A stretch of 64,000 nt of DNA from UBA1127 sp965116355. Its GTDB lineage: Bacteria > Chloroflexota > Dehalococcoidia > Lucifugimonadales > UBA1127. The notes below the pieces were generated by a model that worked only from the letters and a program-made list of their open reading frames with translations, was not told the DNA's origin and searched no databases. The position numbers and the translations under genes are program-made. Positions 32,602 to 43,635 of this stretch are shown one piece after another (within the stretch, counting starts at the first letter, position 1; the number at the start of each line of letters is the position of its first letter). The DNA lies in the NCBI GenBank assembly GCA_965116355.1, contig OZ220679.1, forward strand, positions 2,232,001-2,296,000. The letters run 5' to 3'.

Positions 32602-33933
32602 TTGGCGTTATTCGGCAGAGAGGGCCGAGGCCCCTCGACATCCGCGGATGACCCCCGTCCGCTGGACGACATGCCGATGCGGGGCTCGCCGGTGAACGCC
32701 GGTCCCCCAACGAGAGTCCACACCGGCCTCTTCGCCTCCTTCCACTACTCGGACTTCCGGCTGCTGTGGATCGGGCAGCTGGGGTGGTCGGGCGCGAACT
32801 GGATGGAGCAGGTGGCGCGCAACTGGCTGGTGTGGGAGCTGACGGGCTCGGGCGTTGCGCTGGGGCTCGTGAACCTGTTCCGGGCGCTGCCGCAGCTGTT
32901 CATGTCGCTTCCGGCGGGGGTCGCCGCGGACCGCTTCAACAAAAAGTACGTGCTGATGGCGTGCCAGTCGGTCACGATGACGTGCTACGTGTGCCTACTG
33001 GGGCTGGTGGTGGCGGGCCTCATTCAGCTCTGGCACATCTACCTGTTCTCGTTCATTCTCGGCATCTCCATGGCGTTCAACCAGCCGGCGCGCAACGCGC
33101 TCATCCCGAACCTGGTGCCGGAACAGATCATGCTGAACGCCTTCGCGCTGAACCAGGTTGCGATGAACTTCATGCGGGTCATCGCGCCGGGCATCGCGGG
33201 ACTGCTCATCGGCTGGTTCGACGTGCGGGCGGCGTTTGTGGGGGCGGTCGTGCTGTTCGCCGTCGTCATCGTGGCGACCATCATCATGAAGGCGCCGGGG
33301 GCAAAGAGCGTGAGCCAGACGGAGAGCGCGAGCGGGCAGTTGCTCGAGGGCATCCGGTACGTACTGGCGGACAAGAACATCCTGGTGATCATGGTGATCG
33401 CGCTGGCGGTGTTCACGTTTGTGATGCCATACAACACGCTGATGCCGATACTGGCGGACAAGGTGCTGGACATCGGCGCGCAGGGGTTCGGACTGCTGCT
33501 GTCCGTGGCGGGCATCGGCGCGCTGATCGGGGGGCTGACGATCGCGGCGCTGGGCGACGTGCGGCGAAAGGGGCTGCTGTACCTGGGCGCGACGTTTGGG
33601 TACGCGCTCTCCGTGTTCCTGCTGGGGGTCTCGCCGACGCTTGGGCTGGGGGTGCTGCTGCCGATGTTCGTCATGCTGTTCGTCGGGGCGGGGCAGGCGA
33701 TCTTCATGACGGCGGGCAACGTGGCGCTGATGGCGCACGCGCCGGAGGAGCTGCGGGGCCGCATCCTGAGCGTGTACAACCTGGACCGGGGGCTGATGCC
33801 GCTGGGCTCGGCGGGCGGCGGCGCGCTGGCGGACTGGCTGTCGGCGCCGACGGCGCTGATGCTGATGGGCGGCACGGCGGCGGCGATGATCGCGGTGGTG
33901 GGTGCGGTGTCGGGGCGGATACGGCGGATTTAG
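32602..33933 (+). CDS. MFS transporter, MFS_3/enterobactin-exporter-like (first of tandem pair)
   Basis: This is a polytopic inner-membrane transporter of about 443 residues with 10-12 predicted helices. It begins with a hydrophilic tail and the signature FASFHYSDFRLLWIGQLGWSGANWMEQVARNWLVWELTGSG. The MFS loop motif is LPAGVAADRFNKKYVL, and NQPARNALIPNLVPEQIMLNAFALNQVAMNFMRV is typical of the EntS-like MFS_3 family. Substrate unknown, probably efflux. The start is uncertain: TTG 32602 with AAAGGG upstream, or ATG 32671. A paralogue follows at 34436. Confidence 0.85.
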   Translation: MALFGREGRGPSTSADDPRPLDDMPMRGSPVNAGPPTRVHTGLFASFHYSDFRLLWIGQLGWSGANWMEQVARNWLVWELTGSGVALGLVNLFRALPQLFMSLPAGVAADRFNKKYVLMACQSVTMTCYVCLLGLVVAGLIQLWHIYLFSFILGISMAFNQPARNALIPNLVPEQIMLNAFALNQVAMNFMRVIAPGIAGLLIGWFDVRAAFVGAVVLFAVVIVATIIMKAPGAKSVSQTESASGQLLEGIRYVLADKNILVIMVIALAVFTFVMPYNTLMPILADKVLDIGAQGFGLLLSVAGIGALIGGLTIAALGDVRRKGLLYLGATFGYALSVFLLGVSPTLGLGVLLPMFVMLFVGAGQAIFMTAGNVALMAHAPEELRGRILSVYNLDRGLMPLGSAGGGALADWLSAPTALMLMGGTAAAMIAVVGAVSGRIRRI

Positions 33934-33949
33934 GGGGTCTTCGAGTGCG

Positions 33950-34392
33950 CTTGCCCTTCGACGGGGGCGACCACGAGGGTCGCCCCTACTGTGTGTTGGG
34001 CGGCGGGCCACTGGGCACCGGCTTTCGCCGGTGAAACGAGGGGGCGGGTGGCTCCCTTCGAGGGTCTCAGGACAGGCTTTGACGGGCTCCTTTGACAGGA
34101 CTCAGGACGGGGTCAGGGCGAACGGTGTCCCGTTTGTCGGGGTTCCTGCCTGCGCAGGAACGACGGTGGGGGTGGGTTGCGGGTGTGCGAGACGTTGGTA
34201 TCGAGCGTCTGCGGGCGCTGACGCGCCCCCGTTCACCCCCTTCGACAGGCTCAGGACAGGCCCTTCGAGAGCCTCAGGACAGGCCCTTCGAGAGCCTCAG
34301 GACAGGCTTCGATTTCCCTCAGGGCGAACGGCTCATGCCGACCTGCGCCCCCATCCCAGCCTTCCCCCGTCGAGCGGGGGAAGGGGTGAGGG
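33950..34392. repeat. Repeat-filled spacer between the two MFS genes
   Basis: In order: R4 (33963-33990), R3 (34014-34038), broken R1 copies (34055-34125), R2 (34138-34165), three further R1 relatives of the type CCCTTCGAGAGCCTCAGGACA (34240-34335), and R6 (34352-34390). No gene is visible. Confidence 0.85.
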
Positions 34393-34435
34393 TGTAGTAT
34401 CATGGTTTGACGCGTTTGCCGCAGGAGGGGGCTCA

Positions 34436-35776
34436 GTGGCATCGTCCCGGCGCGAGGACCACGAGGAGCCGGCGCCCCCCGAATCGGCGGGCGCGGCGAC
34501 CGCATTGGAGCGCCGCGAACGGATGCTTCGCCGGCGCGGGCGGTTCCGCTACGGCACCTTCGCTTCCTTCCAGTACCGCGACTTCCGTTTTCTCTGGCTC
34601 GGGCAGATCTCGCAGGCGATGGCCCTGTGGATGGAGCAGATTGCCCGGCCGTTGCTCGTCCTCTCAGACCTGGTCAACGGCGACGCGCGAGACCTGGGGC
34701 TGGTCTTCGCCGTGCGGACGATCCCGCAGCTCATCGCGGGGCTGTTCGCCGGGGTGATCGCGGACTGGTACGACCGTCGGCTTGTGCTGCTGACGGCGAA
34801 GACGGGGTCGGCGGTCACCAACTTCGCGCTGGCCTTCATGATCCTCTCGGGCGACATAGAGCTGTGGCATATCTACGTGCAGGCGTTCGCCAAGGGAATG
34901 TTCAACGCGATGGACCAACCGGCGCGGCAGTCGCTCATCCCGAGCATCGTGCCGCAGCGGCACCTGACGAACGCCGTGGCGCTGAACAGCGCGTCGATGA
35001 ACACGATGCGGATTGCTGGCGCGAGCGTGGCGGGGCTGATGGTGGCGTTCGTGGGCTTCGGGATGACGTTCCTGGCGGCGGCGATCATCTTCCTGGGCGC
35101 GGTGTACTTCACGTACCGGCTGAACGTGCCGGCCCACGTCAGGCACGGGCGGCGGAACGTGAGCAACGCGCTGGCGAGCTTCCGCGAGGGCATCGCGTAT
35201 GGGTGGTCCACGCCATCGATCCGGTGGGTGATCCTGCTGGCGATGGTCTACTTCTCGTTCGGCATGTCCTACATGCAGGTGTTTGCGCCGCTGTTTGCCA
35301 AGGAGGTGCTGGAGATTGGCGAGCGAGGGTTCGGGTTCATGATGTCGCTGACGGGCGCGGGAGGGGTCATCGGGGCGCTGACGCTGGCGTCGCTCAACCC
35401 GCGGACGCACCGGGGGCTCGCCATCCTGGGGGTGATGGCGACGTTTGGGGTCATGCTGATCATCTTCTCGCTGAGCACCTTCACGGGCATCGTGGCGCTG
35501 TCCTTTGCGCTGGTGCTGTTCATCGGCATGTTCCAGACGCCGTTCAACTCGCTGACGAACTCGCTGCTGCTGGACTCGGCGCCGGTGGACATGCGGGGGA
35601 GGGTGATGGCGCTGATCAGCATGGACCGCTCGGTGATCACGATCGGCGCGACGCTGGCGGGGTTCACCGCGCACGCGCTGGGGGTGCAGTTCGCGCAGCT
35701 CATCTTCGCGGGCGTGGTGCTCAGCGGGGTGTTCGTCATGCTGACGCTGGTGCCGGCGTTCCGACGAATTCAGTAA
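34436..35776 (+). CDS. MFS transporter, MFS_3-like (second of tandem pair)
   Basis: This 446-residue paralogue of the gene at 32602 has the matching start FASFQYRDFRFLWLGQISQAMALWMEQIARPLLVLSDL, the loop motif FAGVIADWYDRRLVLL and the middle signature DQPARQSLIPSIVPQRHLTNAVALNSASMNTMRI. It has about 11 hydrophobic segments. The start is GTG 34436, with AGGAGGGG five bases upstream; the longer frame passes through the repeat spacer and is rejected. It likely exports small molecules; substrate unknown. A 58-residue ORF follows after 62 bp in the same direction. Confidence 0.87.
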   Translation: MASSRREDHEEPAPPESAGAATALERRERMLRRRGRFRYGTFASFQYRDFRFLWLGQISQAMALWMEQIARPLLVLSDLVNGDARDLGLVFAVRTIPQLIAGLFAGVIADWYDRRLVLLTAKTGSAVTNFALAFMILSGDIELWHIYVQAFAKGMFNAMDQPARQSLIPSIVPQRHLTNAVALNSASMNTMRIAGASVAGLMVAFVGFGMTFLAAAIIFLGAVYFTYRLNVPAHVRHGRRNVSNALASFREGIAYGWSTPSIRWVILLAMVYFSFGMSYMQVFAPLFAKEVLEIGERGFGFMMSLTGAGGVIGALTLASLNPRTHRGLAILGVMATFGVMLIIFSLSTFTGIVALSFALVLFIGMFQTPFNSLTNSLLLDSAPVDMRGRVMALISMDRSVITIGATLAGFTAHALGVQFAQLIFAGVVLSGVFVMLTLVPAFRRIQ

Positions 35777-35838
35777 CCAAACGCGGGGCGGGAACGTTTC
35801 TAAAGGTAGAGGAAGCGGTCTACGGAAGGAGGGGACAC

Positions 35839-36015
35839 ATGCCAAACCTCACTGAAGCCCCAACCCACAGGACACGGCTCTTCTTCGGCCTTGCCGGGCG
35901 GGACGCCCACCTCATCAATTCGAAGGACGTGGACGGCGAGCACAAGTGCAAGGAGACGGAGAACGCGATCCAGAACACGCTTCGGATCATGCGGGAGGCG
36001 TTGCCGTACACGTAA
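35839..36015 (+). CDS. Small hydrophilic protein (58 residues), unknown
   Basis: The frame from ATG 35839 to the stop at 36015 encodes a 58-residue charged protein. It begins MPNLTEAPTHRTRLFFGL and ends IQNTLRIMREALPYT, with a central DGEHKCKETENA. It has AAGGAGGGG six bases upstream and is followed 20 bp after the stop by a strong intrinsic terminator. Both make it very likely to be a real gene. No membrane segment or signal peptide is visible. I recognise no family. It may be co-transcribed with the second MFS transporter. Confidence 0.6.
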   Translation: MPNLTEAPTHRTRLFFGLAGRDAHLINSKDVDGEHKCKETENAIQNTLRIMREALPYT

Positions 36016-36035
36016 CCTCAGCGCAGGACAACGCA

Positions 36036-36071
36036 AGAGACCCGGCCAAACGGCTGGGTCTCTTCTTTTTG
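36036..36071 (+). terminator. Intrinsic terminator after the 58-residue ORF
   Basis: AGAGACCCGGCC (36036-36047) pairs with GGCTGGGTCTCT (36052-36063) with one wobble around AAAC, followed by TCTTTTT. Confidence 0.9.
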
Positions 36072-36103
36072 GGGGCGTGAGCGGGGGTGGCACTCGCGCT
36101 GCA

Positions 36104-36608
36104 AGCAGGGCGATTCGCGAATCGCCCCTAGGGATTGGAGAAGAGCCAAACCCTTCGACAGGCCCCTTCGTCAAGCTCAGGACGGGGTCAGGGCGAGCGG
36201 TGAGAGTCGTCCCTACGATGAGCGCGGGAGAACGGGGGAAGCCTGTAGCGAGGAGGCCGTTGGGCGCGAGGTTTCTGGGTTCCCGCCTGCGCGGGAACGA
36301 CGAGTTGGAGGGCGGGCGATGCGCGAATCGCCCCTACGGATTGGAGAAGAGCCAGACTCTTCGACGGGCCCCTTCGTCAAGCTCAGGACGGGGTCAGGGC
36401 GAACGGGGGGGCTGGACACCGGCTTTCGCCGGTGAAACGAGGGAGGTGCGGGGCGCGGCCTTCGACGAGCTCCTTCGTCAAGCTCAGGACGGGGTCAGGG
36501 CGATCGGGGGCGGCTGGACACCGGCTTTCGCCGGTGAAACGAGGGGGTGGGCTTCGCAGGAAAGACGGAGGGCGGGCAACCACGAGGCGAGGGTTGCCCC
36601 TACAGCGT
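36104..36608. repeat. Repeat-filled spacer downstream of uvrA
   Basis: R5 (36108-36131), R1 (36150-36200), R2 variant (36276-36301), R5 variant (36313-36341), R1 (36359-36406), R3 (36417-36440), R1 (36459-36507), R3 (36519-36543) and R4-like (36574-36602) follow one another. No gene is present. Confidence 0.85.
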
Positions 36609-36617
36609 TTCCGGCGG

Positions 36618-39719
<3,102 letters not shown>

Positions 39720-39824
39720 GGAACCCTTCGTCCTCCGGCGGCGGCCGTGCATGCGGCTGCGCATTCGTTGGATGTTTACAGAGGCATTGTAGCACTGTGG
39801 AGTGAGGGCGCGCGGGGGCGAAGG

Positions 39825-40365
39825 GCGGGTTTGGCGGGGTTCCTGCCTGCGCAGGAACGACGGTTGGGGTTACAGAGGGAGGTTAGGGCCGTTGGGCGCG
39901 GAGGCTCTGGGCACCGGCTTCCGCCGGTGAAACGGGTTGGGCAAGGGGCTTCGACGTGCTCAGAGCGAACGGTGGGGGGACAGGTGCGGCCTCGCTTGGC
40001 GGGGTTCCTGCCTGCGCAGGAACGACGGTGGGGATTACAGAGGGAGGTTAGGGCCGTTGGGCGCGGAGGTCCTGGGCACCGGCTTCCGCCGGTGAAACGG
40101 GTTGGTCAAGGGCTTCGACGGGCTCAGGGCGAACGGTGAGGGGACAGGCGCGGCCTCGCTTGGCGGGGTTCCTGCCTTCGCAGGAACGACGGTGGGGGGA
40201 TTGCAGAAGGCTGAGGGTGTTGGGGGCGGAGGCTCTGGGCACCGGCTTCCGCCGGTGAAACGGGTTGGGCAAGGGGCTTCGACGGGCTCAGGGCGAAGGG
40301 TGGAGGGACGGGCGCCGCCTCGCTTGGCGGGGTTCCTGCCTGCACAGGAACGACGGTTAGGGAGG
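39825..40365. repeat. Tandem array of the composite R2-R3-R1 module (three and a third units)
   Basis: GGCGGGGTTCCTGCC begins at 39832, 39998, 40162 and 40326, giving periods of 166, 164 and 164 bp. Each unit has R2, the linker TACAGAGGGAGGTTAGGGCC or TGCAGAAGGCTGAGGG, R3 and an R1 copy (TTCGACGGGCTCAGGGCGAA). This is the same order and linker as at 28.6-29.4 kb. No gene is present between uvrA and the stress-protein promoter. Confidence 0.9.
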
Positions 40366-40373
40366 AGGGGGCA

Positions 40374-40401
40374 CTGACGGCGGGGCTGGGTGCTGTATAA
40401 T
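40374..40401 (+). promoter_or_regulatory. Promoter of the first universal stress protein gene
   Basis: CTGACG (40374-40379), a 16-bp spacer and a perfect TATAAT (40396-40401) precede GGAAGGAG and ATG 40434. This is the best vegetative -10 box in the window. Confidence 0.75.
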
Positions 40402-40433
40402 GGCAGGCGATTGGATTTCTGGAAGGAGATGCC

Positions 40434-41363
40434 ATGTTTCGGCGAATCCTGACACCCCTGGACGGGTCGACGCTCTCAGAAGGCATTCTGCCGTACGTCC
40501 GGGCGCTGGCTCCGGCGTTCGGCGCGCGGGTGGCGCTGCTGAGAACGTACGAGCACATGACGTATGAAATGGCTACGCAAAACAATGCTGAAATGGCGTC
40601 GATCACCACGGCCCTGGAGCCGGTGGCCCGCCTTCTGCACAAGCAGGCGGAGGACTACCTTGTGAAGGTGTCGAGCGGGCTGCATGAGCTGGGGGTCGCG
40701 ACGGACATCAACGTGCGGTCAGGGCCAGCCGCGCTGCACATCGTGAACGAGGCGAGTGAAGTGGATGGCACACTGGTGGCCATGTCCACGCACGGACGGA
40801 CGGGCATTGGGCGCTGGATCATGGGCAGCGTGACGGACCGGGTGCTGCACACGACGCTTGCGCCACTGCTGGTCGTGCAGCCGGAGCGAGGGGGCCCGTC
40901 GGTGGACAGCACGGCGGTGATCCAGACGCTCATCGTGCCGCTGGACGGCTCGGAGCTGGCGGAGACGGTTCTGCCAGTGGCGGCCGAAGCGGCGAAGGCG
41001 ACGGGCGCCAAGATCCTGCTCACCGAGACTGTCGGCGCGCCATCGGGGTACTACCCCGGGGAGGACTCGAGCAGCATCACGGGGGTCAGCGTCCTAGGCG
41101 ACATGGAGGACCAGGCGGAGGCGTACCTCCGCATCAAGGCGAAGGAACTGCGGGACGGGGGCTCCGCCAACGTGAGCACTCTGGTCACCAGGGGATCGGC
41201 GGCGGCGGAGATCGAGGCGCTGGCGCGGGCGACGCCGGACAGCATGATCATCGCATGCACGCACGGACGGAGCGGCGTGGGCCGAGCCGTGCTGGGCAGC
41301 GTCATCGACCGGCTGGCGCGGCACTCGGGGCATCCGACACTGATCGTGCGGGCGCCGCAGTAG
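40434..41363 (+). CDS. Universal stress protein, two UspA domains (first of tandem pair)
   Basis: This 309-residue cytoplasmic protein is made of two fused UspA domains. Domain 1 starts MFRRILTPLDGSTLSEGILPY and ends with the ATP-binding loop STHGRTGIGRWIMGSVTDRVL. Domain 2 starts TLIVPLDGSELAETVLPVA and ends CTHGRSGVGRAVLGSVIDRL. Both loops have the G-x2-G-x9-G-S/T pattern that binds ATP. Such proteins help survival under starvation and oxidative stress; the exact role is not predictable. It has its own promoter and an excellent ribosome binding site. A close paralogue follows. Confidence 0.92.
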   Translation: MFRRILTPLDGSTLSEGILPYVRALAPAFGARVALLRTYEHMTYEMATQNNAEMASITTALEPVARLLHKQAEDYLVKVSSGLHELGVATDINVRSGPAALHIVNEASEVDGTLVAMSTHGRTGIGRWIMGSVTDRVLHTTLAPLLVVQPERGGPSVDSTAVIQTLIVPLDGSELAETVLPVAAEAAKATGAKILLTETVGAPSGYYPGEDSSSITGVSVLGDMEDQAEAYLRIKAKELRDGGSANVSTLVTRGSAAAEIEALARATPDSMIIACTHGRSGVGRAVLGSVIDRLARHSGHPTLIVRAPQ

Positions 41364-41570
41364 CACGACGCCGGCCCTTCCATCCAAATGCCCCTAGACA
41401 ACGCCGTCAGGCGACGGCAAAATCCCTATGTTCAAATGCCGCGAGGGCCTTACGGCGCTATGCGTTTGCGCCTTCGTCGCGGTTGGGGCCAACAATCCGG
41501 TCATTCGGGGCGGCTGTGCGAGACGGCCGGCATCCGACCAATCAGCAGGGTTGCGGGAGGGGAGAAGTCC

Positions 41571-42506
41571 ATGTTCAAGCGTATTCTGACGCCGCTCGAC
41601 GGTTCGACGCTTTCCGAGGGCATCCTGCCCTACGTACGGGCGCTGGCGCCGGCCTTGGGCGCGCGGGTGGAGCTGCTGCACACGCACTCGTCCATGACGA
41701 CGTACGAGCTGGAGGACCTGAAGGACGAGGAGCACGCGTCAATCATGGCGGCGCTGGAGCCGGTGCAGACGCGCCTCCGGAACCAGTCGGTGAGCTACCT
41801 CTCGCAGGTGGCGCACGGCCTGGCGGACCTTGGGGTGGAGACGCGGGTGAGCGTTCGGATCGGGTCTCCGGCGGACCAGATTGTGGACGTGGCGGAACAG
41901 GAACCGGACACGCTCATCGCCATGTCGACGCATGGGCGCGCAGGCGTGGGCCGGTGGCTGATGGGGAGTGTGACGGACCGGGTGCTGCACACGACGATGA
42001 CGCCGATGCTGGTGGTACACCCGGAGCGATTCTCGCCCTCGCCTGACAGCGCGACCGCGATCCAGACGCTGATCGTGCCGCTGGACGGCTCGGACCTGGC
42101 AGAGACTGTGATGCCCATTGCGGGGGCGGTGGCGGCGGCCGCCGGGGCGGGCGTGCAACTGGTGCGGGTGCTGGACGCGGCGGCGCGGTCCGGGATGAGC
42201 GTCAGCCAACTGGCTGAGGCCGGTGTCAGCGAGGGGACGCGTGAGGAAGGCGACGCTTCAGAGTACCTGGGCGGGAAGGCGGAGGAGCTGCGACAGAGCG
42301 GGGTGGCGGATGTACACACGATGGTGCTCCGCGGCAACCCGGCAGAAGAGATAGAGGAGCTCTCAAGGAATACGCCCAACAGCATGCTGGTAGCGTGCAC
42401 GCATGGCCGAAGCGGCGTTGGACGGGCTGTGATGGGCAGCGTTACGGACCGGCTGGTACGGCACTCGGGACACCCGGCGCTCGTCGTGCGGGCACCGCAT
42501 TACTAG
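41571..42506 (+). CDS. Universal stress protein, two UspA domains (second of tandem pair)
   Basis: This 311-residue tandem paralogue of the previous gene is identical at the N-terminus in LTPLDGSTLSEGILPYVRAL and keeps both ATP loops: STHGRAGVGRWLMGSVTDRVL and CTHGRSGVGRAVMGSVTDRL. The two genes differ most in the linker and the second-domain surface loops. ATG 41571 follows GGGAGGGGAG. The 207-bp spacer upstream has none of the common repeats and no clear promoter, so read-through from the first copy is possible. It is convergent with selD, with 8 bp between the stops. Confidence 0.92.
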   Translation: MFKRILTPLDGSTLSEGILPYVRALAPALGARVELLHTHSSMTTYELEDLKDEEHASIMAALEPVQTRLRNQSVSYLSQVAHGLADLGVETRVSVRIGSPADQIVDVAEQEPDTLIAMSTHGRAGVGRWLMGSVTDRVLHTTMTPMLVVHPERFSPSPDSATAIQTLIVPLDGSDLAETVMPIAGAVAAAAGAGVQLVRVLDAAARSGMSVSQLAEAGVSEGTREEGDASEYLGGKAEELRQSGVADVHTMVLRGNPAEEIEELSRNTPNSMLVACTHGRSGVGRAVMGSVTDRLVRHSGHPALVVRAPHY

Positions 42507-42514
42507 GCGCGAGC

Positions 42515-43558
42515 CTAGGACGTCACCTCGATATAGGTGTCGCGGGACTTGACGATCTCGCCGATGCGGTAGCCGTCGGCGCCGTGGGCGCGGAGGGAAT
42601 CGATCAGGCCGGCCTCGCGGCTCCGGGGCACCGACATCAGCAGCCCGCCGGACGTCTGGGCGTCGCAGAGCAAGAGCTTGGCCGCTTCCGATATCCCCGA
42701 ATCCCAGTGGGCCACGCCCTCCATGGAGTCAAGGTTTCGCCGCGTGCCGCCGGGAACCACGTTCTGCTCCAACAGGTCCCACGTGCCCTTCAGGACGGGG
42801 ACCGCGTCAAGCGAAATCCTCGCGGCGACGCCGCTTGCCGCCGCCATGTTCCGCAGGTGGCCCATGAGACCGAAGCCGGTGACGTCCGTGCAGGCGTTGA
42901 CGCCGGCAGGCTTCATCGACAGGGCGGCACCCTCGTTCAGCCGCGCCATCATCTCGACGGCCTCGTCAAGGACGTCGTCAGGAGCAATGCCGGCCTTCGC
43001 GCCGGTGGTGATGATGCCGGTGCCGATGGGCTTGGAGAGGATGAGCACGTCACCGGGCCGGGCATCGGCGTTGGAGATGTGGTCGCCGGGACGGACGATG
43101 CCGGTTACGGCGAGCCCGTACTTGGGCTCGGCGTCGTCGATGGTGTGGCCGCCGGCGATGAGAACGCTGGCCTCCCTCGCCTTGGCGTAACCGCCCTTTA
43201 GGACGGTGGCGAGGATGCTCTTGTCCAGCGACACGGGGAAGCAAACGATGTTGAGGGCAATGACGGGCATGCCGCCCATGGCGTAGACGTCCGACAGGGA
43301 GTTGGCGGCGGCGATTTCCCCGAACGCGTAGGGGTCATCGACGATGGGCGGGAAGTAGTCAACGGTCTGGATGATGGCAAGATCGTCGGTGATCCGGTAC
43401 ACAGCGGCATCGTCCCCGGTATCCGGACCGACAAGCAAATCGCGGTCAGACATGTGGGGCAATTGACTGAGGATTTGACCCAGATCCTCCGGGCTAAACT
43501 TAGCCGCTCAGCCTGCGCAGTGGGCAAGTTGAGTCAACTTGACTTCACTGTTTGACAT
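42515..43558 (-). CDS. selD: Selenide, water dikinase SelD, a selenoprotein with in-frame TGA
   Basis: SelD makes selenophosphate from selenide and ATP for selenocysteine and 2-selenouridine synthesis. Read from ATG 43558 the protein starts MSNSEVKLTQLAHCAG, then a TGA codon at 43510-43508, then AAKFSPEDLGQILSQLP and the usual LLVGPDTGDDAAVY. The TGA is codon 17 and Lys is codon 20, exactly the positions of catalytic Cys17 and Lys20 in E. coli SelD, so TGA must be read as selenocysteine. A hairpin suitable as a bacterial SECIS follows. With Sec the protein has 347 residues, the normal length. A start at TTG 43462 would remove the active site and is rejected. GAGGGAGG precedes the ATG. Confidence 0.93.
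43469..43510 (-). promoter_or_regulatory. Putative bacterial SECIS element in selD
   Basis: Downstream of the TGA (43508-43510) the mRNA can form GAGGAU/AUCCUC (43489-43484 with 43474-43469), a 6-bp stem around CUGGGUCAA. The apical GGGU lies 27-30 nt after the UGA, within the spacing that SelB-dependent bacterial SECIS elements use, and a G-U in the apical loop is their conserved feature. A smaller hairpin (GGCUA/UAGCC) is closer to the UGA. Confidence 0.65.
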
Positions 43559-43635
43559 ACCCTCCCTCGGATTCCCGTGAGCAGGTTACCAGGCACATGG
43601 CCTCGGCGGAGTATAGCAGCATTGCACCCGTTCGA

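Noticed and set aside
33902..34435. N-terminal extension of the second MFS gene
   Set aside because: The frame passes through R4, R3, R1, R2 and R6 repeats; GTG 34436 with AGGAGGGG is the plausible start.
39720..39800. SOS box upstream of uvrA (GTAAACATCCAACGAA on the minus strand)
   Set aside because: It lacks the inverted GAAC-N4-GTTC symmetry; only the AAACAT half resembles the site.
42515..43462. selD starting at TTG 43462 as a Cys/Sec-less paralogue
   Set aside because: The upstream in-frame sequence is clearly SelD N-terminus with TGA at the catalytic position and a good ribosome binding site at ATG 43558.
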